DNA of 37,359 nt. Source: an uncultured Desulfobacterales bacterium (lineage in GTDB: Bacteria > Desulfobacterota > Desulfobacteria > Desulfobacterales > JAFDCJ01). A model generated the notes under the pieces. That model saw nothing but the letters and a program-made list of their open reading frames with translations, was not told the origin of the DNA and searched no databases. Location of the stretch: assembly GCA_945787595.1 (NCBI GenBank), contig CALZJV010000168.1, positions 1 through 37,359 of the forward strand, written 5' to 3'. Below, one piece after another: positions 6,921 through 14,591 of the stretch. How positions within the stretch are numbered: the first letter of the stretch is position 1; each line of letters starts with the position of its first letter. A program made the position numbers and the translations under genes.

Positions 6921-9419
6921 AGTCGGCGCTTTTTCCACCTGCACCCGGCACGTCTTCCAACCGGGTGAGTCTGGTTTCGTCATGTCGGATAGACTGAAGA
7001 GGCACATGGCCTCATTGTTGTTAAATCCTGCCGGCACAAAAATATGACCTTGTGCCAATGACTTTTTAAGCCGGATTTTTCTTTTCAGGACACCAAACCT
7101 TGAGCGAACCATAATGGTATCATCGTCCTTTAGATCGAGATTTGCGCCGTCTGCCGGCGAAATTTCCAATTTTCCGGTGAATTCAAACTCCTGAATACGA
7201 TCCGATGCCTGTGTTCTGGTACCGCTTGCCAGATGGTATCTCTGCGATCCCACAATTGCCGTAAACGGATAGTCCGTATCGGCCGGGTCATCTCCGGTTG
7301 AAACCACCGGATAAAAGGCAATCAAGTCTTCTGCGCCGCGGACCTTAAAAAGGGCTTTGTCGCTGGTCGTTTGGATCCAGGTGTGATCCGGGCCGTTCAG
7401 CGAGCCGTACATCGGAACGAATTGCCGAATTTCCTGTCTTATCTTTTCAACGGAGCCGGAAGGGTTACCATGACCAAGCCCGGCTGACAGCAGGTCGAGT
7501 ATTTCCCAATCCGGTTTGGCTTTGGCCGGGGGCGGTGTCACCGCTTTGAAATATTGAATTCTGCCTTCTAAATTGGTAACGGATCCTTCCTTTTCACTGA
7601 TCGCCGCAGCCGGCAGGACGACATCAGCGATCTTAGCCGTTTCGCTGTCGAGAATATCCTGCACCACGATGAACTCTAAATTTTTAAGGGCCTTTTGCAC
7701 CCTGTCGGGCTCCGGCAGAGCGCGCAGTGGATTTTCACCCATAATGTATAGCGCTTTCAAATTTCCTTTTTCAGCCGCCTCGATCATCTGCACCAAATTG
7801 AGTCCGGGATCCGGTGAAATATTTATCTTCCAGTTTTTCTGCCATTTTTTTCTGGTGGTATTATTGCCGATGGATTGACGACCGGGCAGAAGATCCGGTA
7901 CTGCCCCCATATCCATGGCTCCAAGCTGATTGTTTTCTTTGGCGAGGACATAAACTCCTGCCCCGGCACAACCGATGCTTCCGGTTATGAGGGATAGATT
8001 GAGGATCGCGCCCAGTGTGTGGGATCCATACTTTTGCTGGATGACACCGTGTCCAATGACGATGGCTATTTTTTTTCCTTGCAATAACTCAGCAGTCCTA
8101 TTCAGGTCAGCCATTTTCAGATGCGTCAGGCGGCTGATTTTTTCCATATTAAGGGACGAAAGACCGTATCGAAACAGGCTGAAGCCCTCGGTGTATTGGT
8201 CTACAAATGAGGAATCGTAGGCCTTTTTCTCATGAAGCAGCGCCGCCAGGCCGTTGATCAATTCGAGATCGGTTTGGGGCTTGATGGAAAGCCAGATGGA
8301 TGCAATGGATGCCAGGTCCGTTTTTCGGGGATCCACCACAATCAAAGGAATGCCTTGCCTGGCAGCTCTTTTGAGATAATAGCTGACTACCGGGACAGAA
8401 TGACTGGGATCCGCCCCCAGGATTAAAATGACATCCGCTTTTTCGAGATCGGCGAGCCGGTTTTTGCGATATCCACCGCCGGTTTTTTCATCAAATACCT
8501 TCAGCAGGGATTGTCCGGATATGTAACCGCCATTGTCTATATTATTAGTTCCGATCAGGGTCCGGGCGATTTTTTGGAAGAGGTAATTTTCTTCATTGGT
8601 ACATTTGGATGAACCACAGAAGGCAATGCTTTGCGGGCCGTACACCGTTTTGATTTCAGCTAGGCGACCTGCAATTAATTCCAGCGCGCTATCCCAGGAG
8701 ACAGGAACCAGTTCATCATCTTCGCGGTTGCCGTTTTTGCGGCTCATTGGACTAATTAATCGCCGGGACGAATTTAAAAAGTCATGTGCGAAGTGTCCCC
8801 GGACACACAGGGTAGCGCCGTTTACGCTCTGAGGCAGTTGGGCAGGGTTTACCTCGATAATGCGGTTGTCCGCGGTGCCCATTGCCAGACTGCAGCCGAC
8901 GGAACAAAAACCGCAGATTGAAATCGATTCATACTCGGGACTGCTTACGTAGCGGGTATTTTTGGCAGACAGCGCACCGGTTGGACACATACTCACGCAA
9001 GTCCCGCAAAAGGTGCAGGTAGACTGCTCCAATCCCAATTCATGCGCGGTAGCTGGACGGGAAGTAAAGCCGCGCATATTATAGTCGATGGCGCCGACCG
9101 CAACCAGTTCATGGTCCGCCCGGATGCATTTGCCGCAGAGGATGCACTTGCTAAGGTCCCTGATGATAAACGGATTTGCCTCTTCATAGGATTTGTAATT
9201 GGGCATGTGGTAAAGATTCGTTTCACCCACGCCCAATTGAGCTGCAACCCATCGCAGCTGGCAGCGGTTTCCCTTACTGCAGAGAATGCAGGACTCCGGA
9301 TGTTCTGCGATCATCAGGCGGGCGATGATGTTTGATGATGCGGGGGCTGGCGGTTTGAAGAACCATGTCCGGGGCTGTGGGAGTGACACAGGAAGCCATG
9401 AGTCGTCCGGTTTTTTCAT
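6915..9419 (-). CDS. NuoG/FdhA-like molybdopterin-fold iron-sulfur protein, main part (5' end in another frame)
   Basis: About 800 homologous residues from NIIARLMIAEHP onward. In order: the His/Cys [4Fe-4S] motif (HPESCILCSKGNRC), a second site (CILCGKCIRAD, with Asp where the fourth Cys often stands), a ferredoxin motif (CTFCGTCVSMCP), the CGFCSVGC cluster with a later Cys (LCVRGHF), then a molybdopterin-oxidoreductase fold and C-terminal dinucleotide-binding domain. It resembles FdhA of NAD-dependent formate dehydrogenases, but the Cys/Sec-His active-site motif expected after IGTNNID is absent (NGGYISGQSLL instead). It is therefore probably not a working formate dehydrogenase but a NuoG-like electron conduit, or acts on something else. 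The frame is joined to its N-terminal [2Fe-2S] domain only by correcting a small deletion at about 9321-9333. Confidence 0.85.
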   Translation of the reverse strand: MKKPDDSWLPVSLPQPRTWFFKPPAPASSNIIARLMIAEHPESCILCSKGNRCQLRWVAAQLGVGETNLYHMPNYKSYEEANPFIIRDLSKCILCGKCIRADHELVAVGAIDYNMRGFTSRPATAHELGLEQSTCTFCGTCVSMCPTGALSAKNTRYVSSPEYESISICGFCSVGCSLAMGTADNRIIEVNPAQLPQSVNGATLCVRGHFAHDFLNSSRRLISPMSRKNGNREDDELVPVSWDSALELIAGRLAEIKTVYGPQSIAFCGSSKCTNEENYLFQKIARTLIGTNNIDNGGYISGQSLLKVFDEKTGGGYRKNRLADLEKADVILILGADPSHSVPVVSYYLKRAARQGIPLIVVDPRKTDLASIASIWLSIKPQTDLELINGLAALLHEKKAYDSSFVDQYTEGFSLFRYGLSSLNMEKISRLTHLKMADLNRTAELLQGKKIAIVIGHGVIQQKYGSHTLGAILNLSLITGSIGCAGAGVYVLAKENNQLGAMDMGAVPDLLPGRQSIGNNTTRKKWQKNWKINISPDPGLNLVQMIEAAEKGNLKALYIMGENPLRALPEPDRVQKALKNLEFIVVQDILDSETAKIADVVLPAAAISEKEGSVTNLEGRIQYFKAVTPPPAKAKPDWEILDLLSAGLGHGNPSGSVEKIRQEIRQFVPMYGSLNGPDHTWIQTTSDKALFKVRGAEDLIAFYPVVSTGDDPADTDYPFTAIVGSQRYHLASGTRTQASDRIQEFEFTGKLEISPADGANLDLKDDDTIMVRSRFGVLKRKIRLKKSLAQGHIFVPAGFNNNEAMCLFSLSDMTKPDSPGWKTCRVQVEKAPTE

Positions 9420-9579
9420 CTTCCACCAGACACATGCGGCAGGCGCCGAACGGTTTTAGCTCCGGATGGTAACAGAGCCTGGGTATTTTTATGCCATTTT
9501 GTTCAGCAGCCTCCAAAATACTCGTATCGGCAGAACAGATGATTCTCTTGCCGTCAATGCTCAAAGCGATGGTTTCCAA
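9274..9579 (-). CDS. N-terminal [2Fe-2S] domain of the NuoG/FdhA-like protein (5' fragment of broken gene)
   Basis: About 85 homologous residues forming a plant-type [2Fe-2S] ferredoxin domain: LCYHPELKPFGACRMCLVE followed by ASC supplies the four cysteines. Homology continues through TPTAPDMVLQTASPRIIKH and then switches frame; the last about 17 residues are out of frame. The expected link is a short basic stretch, of which about 11 bases appear deleted at an AACAT direct repeat. Start: an open GTG exists at 9588, but a TTG at 9579 sits 8 bases after a good AAGGAG site and is preferred. This and the frame to 6915 are one original gene, first of the nuo-like group. Confidence 0.8.
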   Translation of the reverse strand: METIALSIDGKRIICSADTSILEAAEQNGIKIPRLCYHPELKPFGACRMCLVEDEKTGRLMASCVTPTAPDMVLQTASPRIIKHHRPPDDRRTSGVLHSLQ

Positions 9580-9597
9580 TTGACCCACTCCTTACTT

Positions 9598-9695
9598 AAA
9601 ATGATTGAATATTGTCGATTGAATATTGACTATTTGTGGAATGCTGTCGATTTAAAAAGACAGAGCATAGCGATTCATTGAATATTCAATTTTCC
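9598..9695. repeat. Inverted GATTGAATATTG arms around a CGATTTAAAAAG core
   Basis: Two 14-base units (GATTGAATATTGTC and GATTGAATATTGAC) face the opposite CATTGAATATTCAAT across a core containing TGGAATGCTGTCGATTTA and AGCATAGCGA. A related core (GGAATTCTATCGATTTTA and CACAGCGA) sits between equivalent arms at 10846-10966. Confidence 0.65.
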
Positions 9696-9710
9696 GTCGG
9701 CAGATCCGGC

Positions 9711-9832
9711 CTGCGAGTTGCGCGTCTTATATCGGAAAGATTCTTTTTTTTAACCTGCAACCCGCAACTTGATATCATAGGACAGAATACAGAGGCCAGG
9801 TGACAGATTACGGATGCCGGAATTTAGATTTC
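9711..9832 (-). repeat. Dispersed composite element, copy B (inverted copy of 1156-1240)
   Basis: The reverse complement aligns to 1156-1240 over its full length, with 21 extra bases in the CTGTC/CTGT array and one extra GCAGGTT unit. Both differences are whole multiples of seven. Confidence 0.75.
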
Positions 9833-9861
9833 ATGGCATAGGGTAGAAGGTGGACAATGAA

Positions 9862-9957
9862 TGCTTCCCAGCTTCCCCGCCTCCCAGCATCTTTTATTTT
9901 ACTCTATGCGCTATGCCCTTTGCTCTATGCCCTTTTTGCCCGCACCCCGCAACTCGA
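9862..9957. repeat. Octamer (CTTCCCAG) and heptamer (CTCTATG) arrays flush with the metF2 stop
   Basis: Units of 8 (GCTTCCCA, GCTTCCCC, GCCTCCCA) at 9868-9892 are followed by heptamers (CTCTATG, CGCTATG, CCCTTTG) at 9902-9936 and a CCGCAACT end reaching 9957, three bases before the stop codon of the metF paralog. With 9598-9832 this accounts for all of the 380-base gap 9580-9959. Confidence 0.75.
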
Positions 9958-9959
9958 AT

Positions 9960-10835
9960 CTACTTTAGTTTGGCTGCATCAAGGTACAGTTTGAGCTTTT
10001 CCTCACCTCCAATGGTGATAATGTGAACTCCCTGGCACAGGTCTTTAATGCCGGTGACGATATCGGTAAAAATTTCAATACTGGCCTTCTGTTTATTCGG
10101 AGCGCGGGCCAGTTTCTGGATAATCCATTCTGGGACCAGACCGGATCTAAGATGACGATTGAGAAAGCTGGCCATCCCGGCTGTTCGCAATATCATGACT
10201 TCCGCAATTACGGGTACGCCGAAGGTGTGAGCATGTTTTAAAAATTTTGCAAATAAATCGACATCGAACACCGGCGTCGTCAAAAAGTAACCGGCACCGA
10301 TTTTGGTCATTTCCTCCATCTCTTTCATTTCCAGGTCCGGAACATTTTTCCCCCATGAGGATTCGACCCCGGAACCCAGCAGGAAATCGGCCTTGGATTT
10401 AAGCGTGTCTCCCTCCACGGTTTCACCCTGGCGGATGTGCTCCAGCACGGAATCCAGTTTTCCAGCATCCACGTGGAAAAACATCATTTCCTGCAAACTA
10501 TCACCGGTCAAACGGTAATCTTCAGTGAAGACCAGCAAATTATCGATACCGGCGTCATGGGCACTAATCAAATCTCTTTGCAGCTGCAGGCGATTCTTGT
10601 CCCGAGTAGTCGTTTGGTAAATTGGTTCAAGCAGGCTTTGGTTCAAAAGCTCACAGGTTTTAATGGTATCTCCGACAACCCCCTCAAACTCAACCTCAGA
10701 CAATGACACCCCATCCACGCGTCCGCGCACCTGGCTTAAACTGCGCACAAGTTCTTCCGGTTCCTGATCAATAGGTGCCTGGACTTCCGAGGTGACCACG
10801 AATTTCTTCTTTTTTAAGGCGGTTTTAAGCTTCAT
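9960..10835 (-). CDS. Divergent MetF-family protein (second methylenetetrahydrofolate reductase-like paralog)
   Basis: 291 residues, colinear with the MetF at 1255-2142: FVVTSEVQAPIDQ, TTTRDKNRLQLQRDL, VFTED and GVHIITIGGEEK align with its motifs. The N-terminal Glu and the Asp of the GD/ED position are kept, but the conserved Cys of the TCRDRN segment is Thr and the Gly before Asp is Glu. It may be a functional second MetF, a non-catalytic partner of the MetF-MetV complex, or may act on another pterin substrate; the sequence does not decide. ATG 10835 has an AAAGGGG site. It heads the run of redox genes on the minus strand and lies just downstream of the response regulator. Confidence 0.82.
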   Translation of the reverse strand: MKLKTALKKKKFVVTSEVQAPIDQEPEELVRSLSQVRGRVDGVSLSEVEFEGVVGDTIKTCELLNQSLLEPIYQTTTRDKNRLQLQRDLISAHDAGIDNLLVFTEDYRLTGDSLQEMMFFHVDAGKLDSVLEHIRQGETVEGDTLKSKADFLLGSGVESSWGKNVPDLEMKEMEEMTKIGAGYFLTTPVFDVDLFAKFLKHAHTFGVPVIAEVMILRTAGMASFLNRHLRSGLVPEWIIQKLARAPNKQKASIEIFTDIVTGIKDLCQGVHIITIGGEEKLKLYLDAAKLK

Positions 10836-10845
10836 GTTTGCCCCT

Positions 10846-10966
10846 TTGAATTGAATATTTTATATTGTCAATTGAATATTTAAGGAATTCTATCGATTTT
10901 ATAATTATCAAATGATGGCGCACAGCGACCCTTTGGACTGACTATTCAATCTTCAATCTTCAATAT
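10846..10966. repeat. Inverted TTCAATA heptamer arms, flush with the response-regulator stop
   Basis: GAATTGAATATT and CAATTGAATATT at 10846-10880 face ATTCAAT, CTTCAAT, CTTCAAT, ATTCATT heptamers at 10943-10969 across a core with ATCGATTTTATAATT. The last unit touches the TAA stop (10967-10969) of the regulator. Confidence 0.7.
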
Positions 10967-11542
10967 TCATTTACCCAACCCCAGCAATCGAGCGATTTCA
11001 TCTTTCAGCTGCGGCAAGGGAAAAGGCTTGGAAAAACAGGCATCAGCGCCATTTTCCTTCATTTTCTTGAATTTATCTTCGTCCAGATAAGCGGATAACA
11101 CAATTATCTTGGTATCTCGGGTATCCGGGTTCTCCTTGATTTTTTTGCAAACTTCATAGCCCTTAATATCGGGCATCATGATGTCCAGGATCAGCAGGTT
11201 TGGTGCGAAATGGTTGACCTGCAACCCGGCTTCAAATCCGTCGGAGGCGGAGATCACCTCATAATCGAATTCATCTTCCTCCAGGGCCTGAACAATGGTT
11301 TCGACGATAATGGGGTCATCATCGACCACCAGAATCTTTTTTTTCCCTTCCGCCGGTTCTTCTTTTGGAATAGGGATTCCCTGTTTTTGCATAAAGGCAA
11401 CCAGATCTGTCCGGTTGATCCGGCGATGGCCTCCCACAGTCTTGTAAGCCTTGATATGCCCCGATTCGATCCAGTTGATGATGGTTTTGGGAGACACATT
11501 ACAGTGTTGGCCGGCTTTAAAAACGGTGAGTACGTCCTCCAT
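10967..11542 (-). CDS. DNA-binding response regulator: MerR/excisionase-type HTH fused to a receiver domain
   Basis: 191 residues. Residues 1-55 form a MerR-like/excisionase helix-turn-helix (TVFKAGQHCNVSPKTIINWI, then GHIKAYKTVGGHRRI). After a charged linker comes a canonical receiver domain: acidic pair Asp74/Asp75 in ILVVDDDP, phospho-acceptor Asp120 in LLILDIMMPDIKG, and the conserved Lys in FSKPF. The N-terminal position of the HTH is the reverse of most response regulators. ATG 11542 is chosen because AAAGGAG lies 6 bases upstream and the open frame beyond is low-complexity. It follows the histidine kinase gene in the same direction; the 184-base gap carries paired direct repeats (11570-11722) that may be its own operator. 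It could control the redox genes downstream (inference). Confidence 0.88.
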   Translation of the reverse strand: MEDVLTVFKAGQHCNVSPKTIINWIESGHIKAYKTVGGHRRINRTDLVAFMQKQGIPIPKEEPAEGKKKILVVDDDPIIVETIVQALEEDEFDYEVISASDGFEAGLQVNHFAPNLLILDIMMPDIKGYEVCKKIKENPDTRDTKIIVLSAYLDEDKFKKMKENGADACFSKPFPLPQLKDEIARLLGLGK

Positions 11543-11569
11543 AACTGACTCCTTTGTTGAATTACAATA

Positions 11570-11722
11570 ATTATAGTTATTCCATTTATTATAGTTAAAA
11601 TAGTTTGTCAAGTATTTTTATAAAATAAACGAAAAATAATCTATCTATCTACAATTATGCATAAATATAGATATAGCGTTGAGATTAAATAAAATAATTA
11701 TAGTTTTTATAATTATTATAGT
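11570..11722. promoter_or_regulatory. Two pairs of ATTATAGT direct repeats spaced 18 bases: likely operators
   Basis: ATTATAGT occurs at 11570-11577, 11588-11595, 11697-11704 and 11715-11722. Each pair has exactly the same 18-base start-to-start spacing, and the pairs are about 127 bases apart in very AT-rich DNA. They fill the gap between the kinase stop and the regulator start. Position upstream of an HTH regulator suggests autoregulation; looping between the pairs is possible. Confidence 0.55.
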
Positions 11723-11726
11723 AATT

Positions 11727-13580
11727 TTATGGATGGGATTCGATATTCGCTTTTTTTTCATCGTCCTCAGAAAAAACCGGTAGGGTGATGACAAATGTGG
11801 TACCGGTGCCTTCCTGACTTTTAACGACAATGTCTCCACCATGATCTTTGATAAATCCGTAACAAACCGAGAGACCCAAACCGACACCTTTGACCGCTCC
11901 CTTGGTGGTGAAGAAACTGTCGAAAATTTTGTCCATGTGCTCTTCTTTGATACCGATGCCGGTATCTGTTAATTCTATGATGACGTTTTCGCCATCATCC
12001 CTGGTAGTGACCGTCAAGGTCCCGCCGTCGACCATGGCATCGCGGGCATTTGCAACGATATTTAAAAAAACCTGGCGCAACTGGTTTTTGGATGCATTCA
12101 GCCGGCCTAATCCGTCGGCGAACGTCGCCGCGATATTAATATCGTTTTCTCTTAACTGTTTTTCATGCAGCAGCAGTATTTCATCGATGACCGTGTTGAT
12201 GTCGACCGGCTGCCGCTGCTCCTGATCCGGTTTGGAGAAAGACAGCATTTTACGCAACAAGTCGCTAAGCCTTACAGTTTCAGAAAGCGCCATTTCCAGA
12301 ATTTTGCGACGTTTGTTTTGGGGCGAAACTTCGGTTTTCAACAATTCCAGGGTGTTCATAATTCCATAGAGCGGGTTGTTCAATTCATGGGCAATTTGTG
12401 AGGTTAAACGACCCATAGCCGCAAGCTTTTCGGATTGCAGCAATTGTTCCTGGGTGCGGCGCAAGGCGCGCTCCATATCCAGGCGTTCTCTCAGATCGAC
12501 AAAAGATCCCACCGTCGCAATTTGGTTTCCATTGGCATCAGAGATGGTGGCTGCCGAAAGAGTTCCTTCAACCACTTCTCCATCCCTGCGGACATATACC
12601 ATCGGGTATGCCTTTAACCTGCCGACTTGCCCGTATTCATCGCTGCGCAGCATTTGCATTACCTTGCGAGCCATGTCTTCCGGATATATTTTGTCAATAT
12701 TCATTTTCCCGATAACTTCACCGGCTTTGTATCCGAGAGTTTCTTCCGCGGCCCGGTTCCAGATAATGATATTGCCTTTCAAATCCGCTGCCATCGTGGG
12801 ATTGGGCGAACTTTGTACAATTTTATTCATAAAATCATAAGCTTCTTTCAGCTCTTTTTCCATTAATTTTCTGTGGGTAAGATCGACATTCAGCCCTTCA
12901 TATCCAATCACTTTGCCCTGATGATCGTAGCGAGCGTGACCGGTTAGCAAAATAGGAATGGTACTGCCGTCCTTGCGCTTGAATTCAACCTCATAATCGA
13001 TGACACGGCCATCGCGTTCCATCATTTCCTTGAATGTGCGCCGGTCCTCCGGTCTTACGTAAAGATCTGTGGGAAGGTCAATTTTCAGAAACTCTTCTTT
13101 ATTGTCATATCCCAGCATGTCGAGCAGGGCCTGGTTGGCGTTTAAAAATTTGCCTTGCTTGCTGCTGATGAAAACACCGGTCGCGATGTGCTCGAAAAGG
13201 GTTTTAAACTCTTCTTCTGAGGCCCAGAGCATTTCTTCCTGTTTTTTTCTTGCGGTAATGTCACGATAAATACTAAGCTTTGACAGGGTTTTATCTGGAT
13301 TTTCAAAAGCTATTTCTATTAAATAGTAACTTTTGTCGACCAAAGGAACATAAATCTCCCGACGCACGCTGTTTCCCTTAAACACTTCATCTGACTGACA
13401 CCAGGGGCATTTATCTTCAGTTTGATTTAACAGCTGGTGGCATTTTTTTCCGATGCCGTCGCCAAAATCAGCTTTCATGGCACTATTCATGTACTCAACC
13501 TTGAGATCCTGATTCATGACATAAATGCCGTCTTCAAAAGCTTCCAATATCGCAGTTATCATTTCGAGTTTATTTGTCAT
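11727..13580 (-). CDS. Multi-PAS sensor histidine kinase (soluble)
   Basis: 617 residues with no predicted membrane segment. Three PAS domains lie at about 1-110, 120-238 and 250-366; the first contains a Cys cluster (KKCHQLL and DKCPWC) that might bind a cofactor or sense redox state. The HisKA region has the phospho-acceptor His398 in AHELNNPLYGI, and the ATPase domain has the N box (NIVANARDAM), G1 (DTGIGI) and G2 (GVGLGLSV). ATG 13580 has GAGGTG 8 bases upstream. It is transcribed toward the response regulator at 10967-11542, its probable partner, and diverges from the ferritin-like gene over a 104-base gap. The domain set points to cytoplasmic sensing of redox or metabolic state; the ligand is unknown. 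Confidence 0.92.
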   Translation of the reverse strand: MTNKLEMITAILEAFEDGIYVMNQDLKVEYMNSAMKADFGDGIGKKCHQLLNQTEDKCPWCQSDEVFKGNSVRREIYVPLVDKSYYLIEIAFENPDKTLSKLSIYRDITARKKQEEMLWASEEEFKTLFEHIATGVFISSKQGKFLNANQALLDMLGYDNKEEFLKIDLPTDLYVRPEDRRTFKEMMERDGRVIDYEVEFKRKDGSTIPILLTGHARYDHQGKVIGYEGLNVDLTHRKLMEKELKEAYDFMNKIVQSSPNPTMAADLKGNIIIWNRAAEETLGYKAGEVIGKMNIDKIYPEDMARKVMQMLRSDEYGQVGRLKAYPMVYVRRDGEVVEGTLSAATISDANGNQIATVGSFVDLRERLDMERALRRTQEQLLQSEKLAAMGRLTSQIAHELNNPLYGIMNTLELLKTEVSPQNKRRKILEMALSETVRLSDLLRKMLSFSKPDQEQRQPVDINTVIDEILLLHEKQLRENDINIAATFADGLGRLNASKNQLRQVFLNIVANARDAMVDGGTLTVTTRDDGENVIIELTDTGIGIKEEHMDKIFDSFFTTKGAVKGVGLGLSVCYGFIKDHGGDIVVKSQEGTGTTFVITLPVFSEDDEKKANIESHP

Positions 13581-13684
13581 GAGTGGTCACCTCAAGGGGT
13601 TGAATGTTTTCGATTGAAGATTGCATTTTTAGAAATCCTGTTTTACATTACATCAAAACCCAGTATTTTAAAAGGAGGTCGGAC

Positions 13685-14149
13685 ATGGAAAAAACGATTG
13701 CTGACATTATTGATATGGCAATTCAAAGGGAAGTGGAGGCTTATGACTTCTATATGGACATTCACCATAAGGTGCAAGATGCGAGTGTGAGGGACACCGT
13801 CGAGTTTATTGCCAAAGAAGAAATAAAGCACAAAGAGTTTTTGGTCGGCTACCGTGCTGGAAATTATGGTTCAAATTCATTAAGAATGGCCGATGTTGTC
13901 GATTACAAAATCGCTGAATATCTTGAAGAGCCGGAAGTCAACAGCGAGTCGAGCAGCGAGGATGTTTATTTGATCGCGTCCCACCGGGAAGCCAGATCGC
14001 ACCTGTTCTATACGGAACTTGCCGGAATGCACGCCGATAGTGAATTAAAAACGATGCTGTCGAAGATGGCCAACGAGGAGTTGAAACATAAAGAAAAGAT
14101 GGAATATCTTTACAGTAACACGGCATTTCCCCAGACATCGGGAGGGTGA
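13685..14149 (+). CDS. Ferritin-like di-iron protein (rubrerythrin-type four-helix domain)
   Basis: 154 residues with the repeated helix pattern of rubrerythrin/ferritin-like proteins: a first Glu in QREVEAYDFY, an E-x-x-H pair in KEEIKHKEF, a central Glu in HREARSHLFY and a last E-x-x-H in NEELKHKEKM. No C-terminal rubredoxin domain is present, so this is a stand-alone di-iron protein. It probably handles peroxide or iron, as in other anaerobes (inference). ATG 13685 is fixed by AGGAGG 6 bases upstream; the open frame upstream belongs to the intergenic region. It is divergent from the sensor kinase, so both may respond to oxidative stress. Confidence 0.88.
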   Translation: MEKTIADIIDMAIQREVEAYDFYMDIHHKVQDASVRDTVEFIAKEEIKHKEFLVGYRAGNYGSNSLRMADVVDYKIAEYLEEPEVNSESSSEDVYLIASHREARSHLFYTELAGMHADSELKTMLSKMANEELKHKEKMEYLYSNTAFPQTSGG

Positions 14150-14177
14150 TGGTTTGGAATGCGGCGTTATAGAATAA

Positions 14178-14590
14178 AAAAGCTCAAGGCTCAAAGCTCA
14201 AAGACAGAGCAATAAACATAACGAAGCTGAGAAGATCGGAAGTTGAGAAGCTAGGTAGATCGAAAGGTGGGAAGATAGGCAAGTAGGAAAATGGGCAGTT
14301 GGGAAGGTAGGAAGGTGGGAATAGGCTAAAGATTAAGGTTCATTTGGTAACCTTTAATACGGTTGAAATGATTTAGTTCGTCCCAGGCAAATAAAAACAA
14401 ACAGATTTCTCTGAAAAATTTAGATCGTTGATGTATGAGAACGTTGCTTTATCCACACATTTTCGCTGTGTTTGTTGGGTTTTTGTCAGTTGTCCACTTC
14501 TCAACTTCCCAGCTTCTGATCCTCCCAACTTCTATCTTTAAGGCTTCTCAACCACCCACCTTCCTACCCTCCCAACTTCTATCTTTATCC
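14178..14590. repeat. Large inverted octamer element between ferritin-like gene and usp
   Basis: Heptamers GCTCAAG/GCTCAAA lie at 14178-14200. At 14223-14326 thirteen consecutive 8-base units follow in phase (GAAGCTGA, GAAGATCG, GAAGTTGA and so on). At 14494-14590 the reverse-complement family (CTTCTCAA, CTTCCCAG, CTTCTATC) forms the opposite arm, ending at the usp stop codon. The core 14327-14493 codes for nothing recognisable. The structure accounts for nearly the whole gap 14150-14591. Confidence 0.8.
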
Positions 14591-14591
14591 T

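Noticed and set aside
6915..9579. Annotation as NAD-dependent formate dehydrogenase alpha subunit
   Set aside because: Overall similarity is there, but the active-site Cys/Sec-His motif is not visible, so I call it NuoG/FdhA-like only.
14178..14590. CRISPR array
   Set aside because: The repeats are degenerate 7-8-mers without unique spacers of constant length, and no cas genes are near.
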